Source: GCA-2862585 sp049890295 (GTDB lineage Bacteria; Bacteroidota; Bacteroidia; Flavobacteriales; UBA7312). Taken from it: a stretch of 64,000 bases of DNA. The stretch lies in the NCBI GenBank assembly GCA_049890295.1, contig JBMHBP010000002.1, forward strand, positions 1 through 64,000, in the 5' to 3' direction. The notes below the pieces were generated by a model. That model saw only the letters and a list, made by a program, of their open reading frames with translations, did no database searches and was not told where the DNA came from. A program made the position numbers and the translations under genes. This document shows, piece after piece, positions 50,338 through 60,135 of the stretch (position 1 is the stretch's first letter; each line of letters opens with the position of its first letter).

Positions 50338-51465
50338 TTAATTGTCTTTCAAAGAAAGTAGTTTTTCTGTAAAAATTGACCAGCTGTATTTTTGCTTTTC
50401 AAATTGAATATTTTTTTCCATTTCTTTTGCAAGATTTTTTTCGTAAAACCTATTGATTGCATTTGCAATTTCATTCTTATTAGGTTGAACAACAAAACCT
50501 ACTTTTTCATGAGGACACATTTCTTTTAAACCACCTACATCAGTTACTATCATTGGTTTTTCGAAATGATATGCAATTTGAGTAACACCACTTTGAGTTG
50601 CTGTTTTATAGGGTTGAACAACTAGATCACTTGCACAAAAAATGTTTGACACTTCATTATCAGGGATATACTTGTCAAATTGTATAATACAATCATTCAG
50701 ATTTAGTTTATTTATAAGATTATCATAAAATGATTTGTCTGAGTAATATTCGCCTGCAATTATTAGTTTTATATTTTGATTAGTAGTTCTTATTCTTGCC
50801 ATTGCCTCAATTAGAAGATCTAAACCCTTATAATCTCTTATCAAACCAAAAAATAAGATGTAATTAAATTTTGGATGTAAACCTAACTTTTTAATTGCTT
50901 TATCTTGTTCTATGGCATCACCAAAGTTATCGTAAACAGGATGAGGGCTTACAGCACACTGTTTTGTTATGTTAAATTGATGTAAGTCATACATTACTTT
51001 TTTGGTTAATACCATGAATTTATCAATGGGTTTGATGAAAAATTTTGTTAAAAATTTATCTCCAAGCCTTGATTCATGTGGGATAATATTGTGGGCAATA
51101 CTAATTAATTGTGTTTGTCTATTATTTTTAATAATTCTTGCAATAATCGCTAGTGAAAAACTCATTAGAGGTAGCCAAAATGGAATTATGACAATATCAT
51201 AATTTTTATTTTTTATGCGATTTCCAGTTATTAACCAACTGAATGGGTTTAAGGAGTGAATAGATCTAATTATATTCAGTTCTTTAGGTTTTTCATTTGA
51301 TGATAGTTGTGTTTTTCCTGGAAATAGAATTTTAGGGTATTGTACCGTAAATGTGTAAATATCAACTTGATGATTTTCATTATTTAGTTGTTGGCAAAGT
51401 CTATCATTAAAATTAGCTATACCTCCTCTAAAAGGAAAAGTTGTTCCAACAAGTGCTATTTTCAT
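50338..51465 (-). CDS. glycosyltransferase family 4 protein
   Basis: 375 aa GT-B glycosyltransferase. N-terminal GTTFPFRGGIANFNDRLCQ, central FGLIRDYKGLDLLIEAMARI, and C-terminal VVQPYKTATQSGVTQIAYHF with MIVTDVGGLKEMCP. The lysine/arginine residues after FFG are those that bind the donor phosphate. Position between nhaC and gmhA suggests a role in heptose-containing or capsular polysaccharide. Overlaps nhaC by 4 nt. Confidence 0.87.
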   Translation of the reverse strand: MKIALVGTTFPFRGGIANFNDRLCQQLNNENHQVDIYTFTVQYPKILFPGKTQLSSNEKPKELNIIRSIHSLNPFSWLITGNRIKNKNYDIVIIPFWLPLMSFSLAIIARIIKNNRQTQLISIAHNIIPHESRLGDKFLTKFFIKPIDKFMVLTKKVMYDLHQFNITKQCAVSPHPVYDNFGDAIEQDKAIKKLGLHPKFNYILFFGLIRDYKGLDLLIEAMARIRTTNQNIKLIIAGEYYSDKSFYDNLINKLNLNDCIIQFDKYIPDNEVSNIFCASDLVVQPYKTATQSGVTQIAYHFEKPMIVTDVGGLKEMCPHEKVGFVVQPNKNEIANAINRFYEKNLAKEMEKNIQFEKQKYSWSIFTEKLLSLKDN

Positions 51466-52886
51466 TTCAATTTACGGATTTTGATTCCTAAATAAGCAAA
51501 GGCTAAAGTCATTAATGGGCTCAAAATATTGAAAAAACAGTAGGGGAGATAGCTCATTGTTGCTACGCCTAAAATTGCTGATTGAGTTGCTCCACAAGTA
51601 TTCCAAGGTACTAGTACGGATGTTACAGTAGCACTGTCTTCTAGTGTTCTACTTAAGTTTTCTGGTGCTAGATTTTTCTTTTTAAAGGTGTTAGCATACA
51701 TTCTTCCTGGTACTACTATACTCAGGTATTGATCGCTGGCAGTAAGATTTAAGAATAAACACGTGCTGACAGTTGTGGCTACTACTGAACCTGTGTTTTT
51801 AGCATATTGTATAATGGATTGACTAATAGTTTTTAGAAAACCTGTTGACTCCATTGCACCACCAAAACACATGGCACATACAATTAACCAAATAGTATTT
51901 AACATACCATACATTCCGCTGGTCGATAATAAATCATTAACTATTGAGTTTGAAGAACTTATTGTAGTTTCACTTCCCATGGCATTAATGATTGTAACAT
52001 AAGAAGCTTTTAAATAATTATTATCAATTCCTGATAAATTGATAATCAAATCTGGTTGAAATATTACTGCAAAAGCTCCTCCAAGTAAGGTGCCAATAAA
52101 TAATGATGGTAAAGCAGGAACTTTTTTAAAAATTAGTACGAAGACTATCAATGGAACAATAAATAACCATGGACTTATCACAAACACTTCTTCAATACTA
52201 AAAAGTAAATTAGAAATATTATTAGTGTTTAATTCACTAGTAAACGATAATCCAATTAATGTAAAAATGATGAGTGTTATAATGAAAGAGGGTATAGTAG
52301 TTAACATCATGTACCTGATGTGCGTAAATAAGTCTGTTCCAGCCATTGCAGGAGCAAGATTAGTAGTATCCGATAATGGAGACATTTTATCACCAAAGTA
52401 AGCACCAGATATTATGGCTCCGGCTACTAATCCTTCGTGTATTTCTAGAGTTTTACCAATCCCTAACAAAGCTATACCTACAGTAGCAATTGTTGACCAA
52501 GAGCTACCTGAGGAAATTGATATTATTGCACATATTACACACGATGCTAACAAAAATATTTTAGGATTTAGAATTTTTAAGCCGTAGAAAATCATTGTTG
52601 GCACAACCCCACTAATTAACCAAGTACCAGCTAATGAGCCAATAAGTAATAAAATTAATATGGCTGGTGTGGTTGATGTAATACTATTACTAATACCCTT
52701 TAAAATAGATTTCCATGACATACCGCTTTTTACTCCTAAAACTGCGGCTACAGCTGCTGAAAGTAGTAAAGCAATTTGGTTGGCTCCACTTAACGATTCG
52801 TCACCATATATATAAACATTTGAAGAGAGAAGTAGTATTAAGAATACAATTGGGACAAATGCATAAAACAATGAATGTGGTTTCAT
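51462..52886 (-). CDS. Na+/H+ antiporter NhaC family
   Basis: 474 aa, about eleven membrane spans. GSSWSTIATVGIALLGIGKT, GAIISGAYFGDKMSPLSDTT and VPWNTCGATQSAILGV are the ion-antiporter motifs of the NhaC family. Sodium export fits a marine lifestyle. It has a variant promoter upstream and starts the run nhaC-GT4-gmhA-gmhB-like, so transport and sugar genes may be co-transcribed. Confidence 0.9.
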   Translation of the reverse strand: MKPHSLFYAFVPIVFLILLLSSNVYIYGDESLSGANQIALLLSAAVAAVLGVKSGMSWKSILKGISNSITSTTPAILILLLIGSLAGTWLISGVVPTMIFYGLKILNPKIFLLASCVICAIISISSGSSWSTIATVGIALLGIGKTLEIHEGLVAGAIISGAYFGDKMSPLSDTTNLAPAMAGTDLFTHIRYMMLTTIPSFIITLIIFTLIGLSFTSELNTNNISNLLFSIEEVFVISPWLFIVPLIVFVLIFKKVPALPSLFIGTLLGGAFAVIFQPDLIINLSGIDNNYLKASYVTIINAMGSETTISSSNSIVNDLLSTSGMYGMLNTIWLIVCAMCFGGAMESTGFLKTISQSIIQYAKNTGSVVATTVSTCLFLNLTASDQYLSIVVPGRMYANTFKKKNLAPENLSRTLEDSATVTSVLVPWNTCGATQSAILGVATMSYLPYCFFNILSPLMTLAFAYLGIKIRKLK

Positions 52887-52890
52887 GTTG

Positions 52891-52920
52891 TAAATATAGC
52901 TATCAAAACGCTATATCAAC
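52891..52920 (-). promoter_or_regulatory. probable promoter of the nhaC-GT-gmhA unit
   Basis: On the minus strand TTTG, 21-nt spacer, TATATTTA (plus 52891-52898), then 4 nt and the nhaC ATG. The last base deviates from TAnnTTTG. The transcript would be near-leaderless. Confidence 0.4.
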
Positions 52921-52928
52921 AAATTCAG

Positions 52929-54131
52929 CTATAAGATTTCATTATTTAATAGAACATTTTTGATTTTTTCAAATGTCCGTTCTATATCATTATCTAACCC
53001 TACTGACATCCTTATCATTCCTGACGAGATTCCCATTTGTGCTTGTTCATCTTCATTAATCTCTGAAGAAGTACTAGACCCAGGTGCTGAAAATAATGTT
53101 TTATAAAACCCAAGACTAACAGCTAAATATCCAACATTACTCTCTTGCATTTCTTGCATTACATTATAAGCTTTTTCTATTGTGCCAAGGTCTATAACGA
53201 GCATGCCACCGAAACCAAACTCTGAGTTAATACTATTCTTCATTAACTCATGTTGTGGATGATGCTTTAGTCCAGGGTAATGAACTTTTATTCCTAGTTC
53301 ATGTAATCTATTAGCTAAAAAGTTGGCGTTATAACTGTGTTGCTTTATCCTTACGTGAAGGGTTCTTAAGTTTTTTAAAATTCCATTAGCTCTGACTGCA
53401 TCCATGGTAGGTCCAAGGAGCATTGCTGAGCCAAAATTCACATCTATTAACTGACTAATAAAATCTTTATCTGAACACACTACCCCTCCAACAGTATCAC
53501 TAGCTCCATTTATAAATTTTGTTAGGGAGTGTATAGTAATATCGGCTCCAAGTTCTGATGGCGTAAAAATGAGTGGAGTAAAGGTATTATCAACTATTAG
53601 TTTAAGATTATATTTTTTAGCTAATACAGATAATTGACTTATATCAGCAATTTCAAGTAAAGGGTTACTCATTGACTCGCAATAGATAATCTTTGTATTG
53701 GAGTTAATGGCATTTTCAACATGATCTAAATTAGTAATATCTACAAAGGAAGTATTGATATTCAATTGTGGTAAATAATTTTTCATAAGAGCATAACTAC
53801 CACCATATATTGTTCTACTACTTACAATATGATCGTTAGCTTTACACAACTCTAATATCGTAGAGCTGATGCTTCCCATGCCAGAGGCTGACACAAGTGC
53901 AGCTTCTGTATTTTCCATTTTAGCAATTGCTTCTGCCAGGTATGCAGTACTGGGGTTAGTATGTCTGGAATATAAGTAACAACCTTCACGCTCACCTCCG
54001 AAAACCATTTCCATAGTTTTGCCAGCCAAATAGGTAAAAGTTGATGAATCTGTAATTGATGGATTGACTCCTCCAAACTCACCAAAATACTGTATATCCT
54101 GAATCTTATCCGCTGGTTTATGTTTTTTCAT
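52929..54131 (-). CDS. Cys/Met-metabolism PLP enzyme (methionine gamma-lyase / cystathionine gamma-synthase type)
   Basis: 400 aa fold-type I PLP enzyme. YSRHTNPSTAYLAEAIAKME, SASGMGSISSTILELCKAND, KIIYCESMSNPLLEIADISQ, VDNTFTPLIFTPSELGADI and the internal-aldimine Lys in IHSLTKFINGASDTVGG. The family has methionine gamma-lyases, cystathionine beta/gamma-lyases and synthases; the exact reaction cannot be fixed. Its ATG overlaps the wzc stop (ATGA), an unusual neighbour for a capsule kinase. Confidence 0.85.
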   Translation of the reverse strand: MKKHKPADKIQDIQYFGEFGGVNPSITDSSTFTYLAGKTMEMVFGGEREGCYLYSRHTNPSTAYLAEAIAKMENTEAALVSASGMGSISSTILELCKANDHIVSSRTIYGGSYALMKNYLPQLNINTSFVDITNLDHVENAINSNTKIIYCESMSNPLLEIADISQLSVLAKKYNLKLIVDNTFTPLIFTPSELGADITIHSLTKFINGASDTVGGVVCSDKDFISQLIDVNFGSAMLLGPTMDAVRANGILKNLRTLHVRIKQHSYNANFLANRLHELGIKVHYPGLKHHPQHELMKNSINSEFGFGGMLVIDLGTIEKAYNVMQEMQESNVGYLAVSLGFYKTLFSAPGSSTSSEINEDEQAQMGISSGMIRMSVGLDNDIERTFEKIKNVLLNNEIL

Positions 54132-56557
54132 AGTTTAATTTTTTTCCACCATTTTTTTGATTTGGATTGATTATTATCTTTTTGATAATAACCATAGCCA
54201 TATGTGTTTCCGTATCCGTACCCATAACCATAAGCAGATTGGTTGGTTGTTATTCCGTTTACGATAAGATTTAGATTTTTGATCTTATTTACTTTAAACA
54301 TTTCATTGAAGTTATATATCATATCTTTAGTAGTGTAATTTTGTCTTACGACATACAAATTGATATCGGAATATTCCATAATTAATAAAGCATCAGTAAC
54401 TAATCCAATTGGCGGAGTATCTATTATAACATAATCATAATCTTGCTTTAGTTCGTCAATGAATTCCTTCATTTTAACCGTATTTAAAAGTTCAGAAGGA
54501 TTAGGAGGAATCGGACCAGAAAGAATAAGGTCAAAATTTTCATATTTAGTGTTGTGGATAACCTCTTTTTTTGTTTTTTGATTACTTAAGTATGAGCTTA
54601 AACCGAATTCATTATTCAATCCAAATTCATCAAAAATTTTAGGTTTTCGCATATCTGCACCTATCAGTATAGCCTTTTTTCCTGTTAAACTAATAATTGA
54701 AGCAAGATTTGTAGCAATGAAAGTTTTACCTTCTCCACTAATGCTTGAAGTGAGACATATTATTTTTTGGCTTTTATCAGAAGCTAAATATTGAATGTTT
54801 GTTCTCAGTAGCCTGAATGTTTCAGCTATTTCAGATTTTGGGTTGTATAAAGTAACTAATCCATGTCTGTCTATATTATCAATTATCTTTCCTACAATTG
54901 GAACAGATGTAATATTTTCAATATCCTTTTTGTCAATAACCTTATCATTAAGAAGAAAATAAAGTGCGATAATTGAAATAGGTGTGAATAAACCTAGTAC
55001 GATAAAAAATAAATATATAAGTATAGTATTAGGTGCTATTGGTTTTTTTGAAATTAACCTGGGTTCATCTAATATTTTGTGATCAGAAACATTACTGGCT
55101 TTTGTAATTGAAGCTTCAGCTTTCTTTTCTATCAAGTAATTGTAAATATTTTCATTTAGATTAAACTTTCTCTGGATATTTAATAGTACTCTTTCTTGTT
55201 GAGGTAGTTTATCAATCTCTTTATCTATTGAATAGATTCTTTCATTAATATCTGCAAGAGATAACTCCGAACTTGAAATGATGTTTTCAATATTCTCGTT
55301 AAGTTTAAGTTTTGTACTTCTTATTTGTTGCAATAGTGATTGTACAATTGGATGTTCTTCTTTGGAGTTAACCCTGGCGACTTCAAGTTCAGAGTAAAGG
55401 TTTGACAACTCACTTATTAAAGCATTCAATAATGGATCATTTATACCCATGGCTGAAGGTGCAACAATATTTTTGGTATTATTATTTTCCTGAAAATAGC
55501 TTTTCAATGAAATATAATATTTGTTATTGAATTCCAATATTGCTTTTTCTTCTTCAAGCTTTTCAATTTGAGAAAATGAATTGAAATCCTTGTTTATGAT
55601 TTGAACTTTAGGATTATTAATTTTGAAAGACTCTAATTCTATTTCTACATTCGACAACGAGTCTGTGATAGTTTCGAGTTGATTATTTATGAAGTTTATT
55701 GTGTTAGCAGCAATTTGATTTTTTTCTTCTAAACCAAACTCTAAATATAATTGGCTGAATCGATTTAAAAAATCATTAATTTTTTTAGGATTAGTTCCTT
55801 CTAATGAAATCTTTAAAATAGAAGCGTCTTTATCAATTTCGTTTACGGTTAGATTTTTTAAAAAATGTTCAGTTAGATCATTATAACTGTGAATTATAAA
55901 GTTGTAATTAGACCATTTATCAATTGTAAAAAATTCAAAATTATCTTTGTTAATAGTGAATTCAAAAAAGGGAGTAGTGATTAACTCCCCAAAATTATGT
56001 TTGGCTGAATACTCTATATCAAATTCTTGGTTAGAAACATATCTTTCATTTTTCAGATCATATTGACTAACATCATCGCAAAAAATAGTAAGTTCAAATT
56101 CTTTTTCAGAAATAATCTCAATATTAAATTCATTATTTACTATGCTTTTTTTAGCATTACCTAATTCAACAACAATAGGAGATTTTGAATAAATATCTTC
56201 CGATTTAATATTGCCATTATGAAAATACGATACTCTATAATTTAACGATTTAAGTGTTTTTTTTGTAAGTGAGAATGATTTGAGTATGCCAATTTCGTTT
56301 TTGATATTTTTTTGACCTCCAAATAAATCAATGCCATCAAATAAATTTTCAGATCCTAGACTTGAATTACTTTCTTCTTTTATGAGAATTGTTGTAGAAG
56401 ATTTATATATTTTCGTTGAATATCTGTTGTACAAAAACCCTACAAAAATAAATATTAGAAGACATACTAATATTGGCTTCCAAAAAACGCGAAGTCGTTC
56501 TATTAAAACCTTAACTTCAATTTTATCATTTTGACTTGAAATATCTCGATTATTCAT
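54128..56557 (-). CDS. Wzc-like polysaccharide co-polymerase / tyrosine autokinase
   Basis: 809 aa. N-terminal Wzz domain with first membrane span at ~31-48, a long coiled-coil periplasmic part (~250-490), second span at ~505-530 (ILIYLFFIVLGLFTPISIIA), then a BY-kinase domain: Walker A SSISGEGKTFIATNLA (~594-609), Walker A' ILIGADMRKPKIFDEFG, Walker B YDYVIIDTPPIGL (~705). The C-terminal tail is Tyr-rich in GYGYGYG repeats (~775-790), the usual autophosphorylation cluster. It controls chain length and export of a capsular or exopolysaccharide with the Wza-like lipoprotein just upstream. Confidence 0.92.
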   Translation of the reverse strand: MNNRDISSQNDKIEVKVLIERLRVFWKPILVCLLIFIFVGFLYNRYSTKIYKSSTTILIKEESNSSLGSENLFDGIDLFGGQKNIKNEIGILKSFSLTKKTLKSLNYRVSYFHNGNIKSEDIYSKSPIVVELGNAKKSIVNNEFNIEIISEKEFELTIFCDDVSQYDLKNERYVSNQEFDIEYSAKHNFGELITTPFFEFTINKDNFEFFTIDKWSNYNFIIHSYNDLTEHFLKNLTVNEIDKDASILKISLEGTNPKKINDFLNRFSQLYLEFGLEEKNQIAANTINFINNQLETITDSLSNVEIELESFKINNPKVQIINKDFNSFSQIEKLEEEKAILEFNNKYYISLKSYFQENNNTKNIVAPSAMGINDPLLNALISELSNLYSELEVARVNSKEEHPIVQSLLQQIRSTKLKLNENIENIISSSELSLADINERIYSIDKEIDKLPQQERVLLNIQRKFNLNENIYNYLIEKKAEASITKASNVSDHKILDEPRLISKKPIAPNTILIYLFFIVLGLFTPISIIALYFLLNDKVIDKKDIENITSVPIVGKIIDNIDRHGLVTLYNPKSEIAETFRLLRTNIQYLASDKSQKIICLTSSISGEGKTFIATNLASIISLTGKKAILIGADMRKPKIFDEFGLNNEFGLSSYLSNQKTKKEVIHNTKYENFDLILSGPIPPNPSELLNTVKMKEFIDELKQDYDYVIIDTPPIGLVTDALLIMEYSDINLYVVRQNYTTKDMIYNFNEMFKVNKIKNLNLIVNGITTNQSAYGYGYGYGNTYGYGYYQKDNNQSKSKKWWKKIKL

Positions 56558-56564
56558 CTAGTGA

Positions 56565-57314
56565 TTAATTTGAATTTAAAATACTAAAGACAATATTTGC
56601 AACTAGAGCAATGCTTGAAATTGCTGAAATATAGATTTGTGCATTCGAGCTTCTTAATCTTACATTTCTTAGTGGCTCAACATATAAGACATCATTGGCT
56701 TTTAATGAGAAGTTATCAGAGTATAGAGTTTCAACCTTTGTCAAATCAATATATAGGATAGAATTGTCTCTAATTAGTTTAACTTTCTTTCTATTGGCGT
56801 AATCTGTTAAATCACCCGAAAGCCCTAGTGCTTCTAGTATTGTAATGTTATCTTTATATACGGTATATGTTCCTGGTCGATTAACTTCTCCTAAGATGGT
56901 AATTTCGAAATTTATGTGTTTGACAATAATTGTTGAATTATTTAGAAATTTATCGGCTTGTATTTGGATTGTATCTTTAGCCTCTTCAATTGTAAGTCCT
57001 TGAAGTAAAATTTTGCCCAGCGTTGGAATTTCTATATAACCTTCACTATCAAGTGTAAATCCATTTAAAAATAAATTAGCGGAAGTTGTTTGTGTATTGT
57101 TTGCATTGGTTTCAAGATTGAATAAATCAAAAGTTTCTTTTTGAATTCCTATGACCTTAACATGTAAAATATCTCCTTCTTGCAGTTTGTGCTTTAAAAA
57201 AGTTGTTGTTTTTTCAACTTCGTTTTTTCTTTCCTTTTCAAATAATTTGATATTTCTCATGGAAGAACACGAAACCAAAAAAATAGATATGAATAAAACA
57301 AAAAAGGATTTCAT
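56565..57314 (-). CDS. Wza-like polysaccharide export lipoprotein
   Basis: 249 aa. Signal sequence with lipobox FLVSC (Cys ~16). The polysaccharide export domain is at ~45-125 (LQEGDILHVKVIGIQKETF, IEIPTLGKILLQGLTIEEA) and an SLBB domain at ~125-215 (ITILGEVNRPGTYTVYKDN, ITILEALGLSGDLTDYANRK). It ends in a membrane-like helix (AQIYISAISSIALVANIVFS). Outer-membrane channel partner of the downstream Wzc. 8 nt separate it from wzc. Confidence 0.9.
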   Translation of the reverse strand: MKSFFVLFISIFLVSCSSMRNIKLFEKERKNEVEKTTTFLKHKLQEGDILHVKVIGIQKETFDLFNLETNANNTQTTSANLFLNGFTLDSEGYIEIPTLGKILLQGLTIEEAKDTIQIQADKFLNNSTIIVKHINFEITILGEVNRPGTYTVYKDNITILEALGLSGDLTDYANRKKVKLIRDNSILYIDLTKVETLYSDNFSLKANDVLYVEPLRNVRLRSSNAQIYISAISSIALVANIVFSILNSN

Positions 57315-57339
57315 AATGCGTCTTGTTGAATATGTTTCA

Positions 57340-57347
57340 CAAAAATA
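57340..57347 (-). promoter_or_regulatory. -7 box of the wza-wzc unit
   Basis: TATTTTTG on the minus strand, immediately after the maf stop codon. Predicted start near 57336, 21 nt before the ATG. Confidence 0.45.
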
Positions 57348-57920
57348 CTAAAGTTTTAACAGATATTTGTATAATGTGGGTAGAGGTAAGCCCATGACAT
57401 TATAATAGCATCCCTTAATTTTGTTTACTCCAATTTTACCAATCCAGTCTTGAATACCATAACCACCGGCTTTATCATATGGATTATGATTTGAAATATA
57501 GTGGTTAATCTCTTCGGCTGAGAGAGATTTAAATGTTACTTCTGTGCTTTCAGTAAAAACAATGCTATTTACATTTGTTTTAATACAAACACCACTATTT
57601 ACAATATGATGATTGTTTGAGAGTAATGAAAGCATTTCAAATGCTTCATTAGAATTGAATGGCTTGTTAAGAATTTGATTATTAACAACCACTGTAGTGT
57701 CTGCAGTGATATAAATTTCATCTGCGGAAACATCAAAAATATCAGCTTTCTTTTTAGCTAAATACTCAGCTATTTTCATTACATCTAACTGTTTGGGATA
57801 ATCTTCAGATACGTTTGAGGAAATAATTTTGAAGGGTAAATTTAAAGATTCAAATAACTCTTTACGCCTAGGTGATTTTGAAGCTAAAAATATAGATTTT
57901 TTATTAAGATGATCGAGCAT
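57348..57920 (-). CDS. maf: Maf-type nucleotide pyrophosphatase
   Basis: 190 aa. ASKSPRRKELFESLNLPFKI at the N-terminus and ITADTTVVVNNQILNKP carry the Maf catalytic residues. KAGGYGIQDWIGKIGVNKIKG is the conserved third block. It hydrolyses modified or canonical NTPs (house-cleaning). Last gene of the DUF2520-kdsC-like-ubiA-maf operon. Confidence 0.92.
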   Translation of the reverse strand: MLDHLNKKSIFLASKSPRRKELFESLNLPFKIISSNVSEDYPKQLDVMKIAEYLAKKKADIFDVSADEIYITADTTVVVNNQILNKPFNSNEAFEMLSLLSNNHHIVNSGVCIKTNVNSIVFTESTEVTFKSLSAEEINHYISNHNPYDKAGGYGIQDWIGKIGVNKIKGCYYNVMGLPLPTLYKYLLKL

Positions 57921-57923
57921 GAA

Positions 57924-58829
57924 TCAAAAAAGTATGGTAAAAAATAAAATTGATAAGATACCCGTCAGCATTATCAATTTCATTATTTGACTTAGTTGAT
58001 AATAGTCTGACTTACTCTTTGCTGATTTCGATTTAACTAAAAAGTATATAAAAGGTATTACTACTAATACTAATATGTAAAGTGCAGCATAATGTGCTTT
58101 GTTTATAATTTGCAAGCTTGATATGAAACCAAGTACTAGTATTAAACTTAAAGCTAAAAGTTGAACAGAAATTTTAGCAAATTTAGGATAAACTATAGCA
58201 AATGTAGTGTAGCCCATTTCACTATCACCTTGAGAATCTTCAAAATCTTTAATCACCTCTCTGATGAAGCTGGTGATGAAGGCAAATACTGAATAACAAC
58301 AAATAATATAGAAAGCGGTTTCACTATTAATACTTGGTTTTGGGATGATGTCATAGAGTGGTATGATTAATAAAGATAGTGAAGCCAATAGGCTAATTAA
58401 TATATTACCACTCAGCATGGATTTTTTAAAATTAGTAGAATAAAACCATAAAGCACTAGCGGAAAATAAATTTACGAACCCAAGGCCAATATGTCCTAAT
58501 TTCCAGCCCAAATAAAAGCCAATGAAAACACCAAAAAAACTCAATAAAAGATGCATCAAAATAGCTTCGCGTCTTTTTATAGTATTGTCTATAATTAGTT
58601 TGCGCTGATTAAGCCTATCAACTTGTAAATCGAAGTAGTCGTTTATAATATATCCTCCTGCAGCAATAAATAACGTAGATAAAACGAGTAAAGTAAATTC
58701 AATTTTTGATAGGGCAGATGTACCAGTCAAAGGTATAATTAAGCCATACCTAATTAAAAATTGAGTCAGCACAATTAAAATCAGGTTTTTTGATCGAATT
58801 AGCCTGAAAAAATCTATGAATTTTACCAT
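57924..58829 (-). CDS. UbiA-family prenyltransferase
   Basis: 301 aa integral membrane enzyme with about eight spans. The first Asp-rich motif is NDYFDLQVDRLNQ, the second REVIKDFEDSQGD, both needed to bind prenyl diphosphate with Mg. In Bacteroidota this ORF is commonly labelled geranylgeranylglycerol-phosphate geranylgeranyltransferase, but the acceptor cannot be told from sequence (quinone or lipid possible). Overlaps the upstream gene by 7 nt. Confidence 0.85.
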   Translation of the reverse strand: MVKFIDFFRLIRSKNLILIVLTQFLIRYGLIIPLTGTSALSKIEFTLLVLSTLFIAAGGYIINDYFDLQVDRLNQRKLIIDNTIKRREAILMHLLLSFFGVFIGFYLGWKLGHIGLGFVNLFSASALWFYSTNFKKSMLSGNILISLLASLSLLIIPLYDIIPKPSINSETAFYIICCYSVFAFITSFIREVIKDFEDSQGDSEMGYTTFAIVYPKFAKISVQLLALSLILVLGFISSLQIINKAHYAALYILVLVVIPFIYFLVKSKSAKSKSDYYQLSQIMKLIMLTGILSILFFTILF

Positions 58830-59317
58830 TTATTTTGAGCTTTTAATGTTTGTTCAATAATTTCACGAACACATCCATTACCTCCGTTTTTATGTGATAT
58901 ATAATCTGCAATATTTTTTATTTCAGGAACAGCATCTTGAGGGCAACAAGCCAGACCTACTGTTTTCATTACTTCCCAATCATTAATATCATCTCCAACA
59001 TACAAGATGTTTTCAAACTCTAAGTCATGAACATGCATGAGGTCGCTTAGACTGTCTACTTTATCCGAACTTCCTAAATAAACATCCGTAATATTTAAAT
59101 ACTTGAATCGCTGTTCTAATCCTTTCCCTTTTCCTCCGGAAATAATACCAACTCTAAATCCTTTTTCTATGGCAGTTCTTATTGCCATTCCGTCTTTTAC
59201 ATTCATGTTTCGAAGTTGTTCGCCATCAGGCATTAGAATAATTTTGCCGTCAGTAAGCACTCCATCAACGTCAAAAATAAATGTACTAATATGTTTTAAC
59301 TTTTCTTTGTAGTTCAT
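58823..59317 (-). CDS. HAD-IIIA hydrolase, KdsC-like (KDO 8-phosphate phosphatase)
   Basis: 164 aa. FIFDVDGVLTDGKIILMPDG contains the two catalytic Asp residues, VGIISGGKGKGLEQRFKYLN the second motif, and NILYVGDDINDWEVMKTVG the third. Length and motifs fit the tetrameric KdsC phosphatase of KDO synthesis. The KDO link is inferred: kdsA/kdsB are not in the window. Overlaps DUF2520 by 4 nt. Confidence 0.85.
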   Translation of the reverse strand: MNYKEKLKHISTFIFDVDGVLTDGKIILMPDGEQLRNMNVKDGMAIRTAIEKGFRVGIISGGKGKGLEQRFKYLNITDVYLGSSDKVDSLSDLMHVHDLEFENILYVGDDINDWEVMKTVGLACCPQDAVPEIKNIADYISHKNGGNGCVREIIEQTLKAQNKW

Positions 59318-60066
59318 ACTCGTTTTTCTATACTTTCACTTAGTTGTTTATAAATCTCAGCTATTTCACTTTGGTTAGAATTTTTTAGCATTTCTAAATG
59401 TTGGTTAATTATTTTATAGTCTTGCCTTTTAGCTGGTCCTGTTTGAGCATCTTTTGGTGTCACTGAACTTATCTTATTTGCAGTTTTTTCTATTAGTGGA
59501 TATAAAAGTTCAAATGACAAATTATGTTTTCTGCATATTTCATCAGATAATTGATACATTAAGTTACTGAAATTACACGCTAAAACCGCACTGAGATGAA
59601 GGTGTGTTCTTTGATCACTATTCATCATTATAATTTTATTCGAAATAGAAGATGCTATCTCTTTTAATAAAGCCATTAGCAATTGTGAATTTGCTTCAAT
59701 ACAGATGGGAATAGTTTTAAAATCAACCTGATTTTGTTTAGTGAAAGATTGTAGAGGGTACAAAACTCCAATATGTTCACCATTTAATATGTTCATTTTA
59801 GTTGATCCCGAGGTATGAACTTTAGTAAAATGAATGTGTTTTTCAACAACTTCAATAGCATCATCATTTACAGCAATAATAGCCAAATCAGACTCAATAA
59901 TTTCATCTAATTCAGTAGTAAATGGGCAAGATAATCGGTTAGCTAGCTGGCTGGCGGAATGAGAGGTTCGACTATAAACTTGGATTATGGAGTGACCAGC
60001 CTTTGAAAGAGATAATCCAATATGAGTAGCTAAATTTCCCGCACCAATAAGTGTAATATTAGACAT
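59314..60066 (-). CDS. Rossmann-fold DUF2520 protein
   Basis: 250 aa. ITLIGAGNLATHIGLSLSKAG is the NAD(P)-binding glycine-rich loop. The C-terminal DUF2520 domain has HLHLSAVLACNFSNLMYQL and ISSVTPKDAQTGPAKRQD. Resembles 6-phosphogluconate/pyrroline-carboxylate-reductase-like dehydrogenases; reaction unknown. First gene of the operon; a variant promoter box abuts its start. Confidence 0.83.
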   Translation of the reverse strand: MSNITLIGAGNLATHIGLSLSKAGHSIIQVYSRTSHSASQLANRLSCPFTTELDEIIESDLAIIAVNDDAIEVVEKHIHFTKVHTSGSTKMNILNGEHIGVLYPLQSFTKQNQVDFKTIPICIEANSQLLMALLKEIASSISNKIIMMNSDQRTHLHLSAVLACNFSNLMYQLSDEICRKHNLSFELLYPLIEKTANKISSVTPKDAQTGPAKRQDYKIINQHLEMLKNSNQSEIAEIYKQLSESIEKRV

Positions 60067-60069
60067 GCC

Positions 60070-60077
60070 GAAATATA
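60070..60077 (-). promoter_or_regulatory. variant -7 box touching the DUF2520 start
   Basis: TATATTTC on the minus strand ends 3 nt before the ATG at 60066. By the SRP calibration the transcript starts on the A of the ATG. The last base deviates from G. Confidence 0.35.
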
Positions 60078-60109
60078 CCTTTTTTGAATAAAAAAAACAT
60101 AGAAAACTG

Positions 60110-60117
60110 TATTTTTG
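60110..60117 (+). promoter_or_regulatory. -7 box of the ResB/CcsA-bshB1 unit
   Basis: TATTTTTG; predicted start near 60121, 15 nt before the ATG at 60136. A TTTG lies upstream with a 23-nt spacer, longer than ideal. Confidence 0.4.
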
Positions 60118-60135
60118 TACTTGTAAATTTATGTT

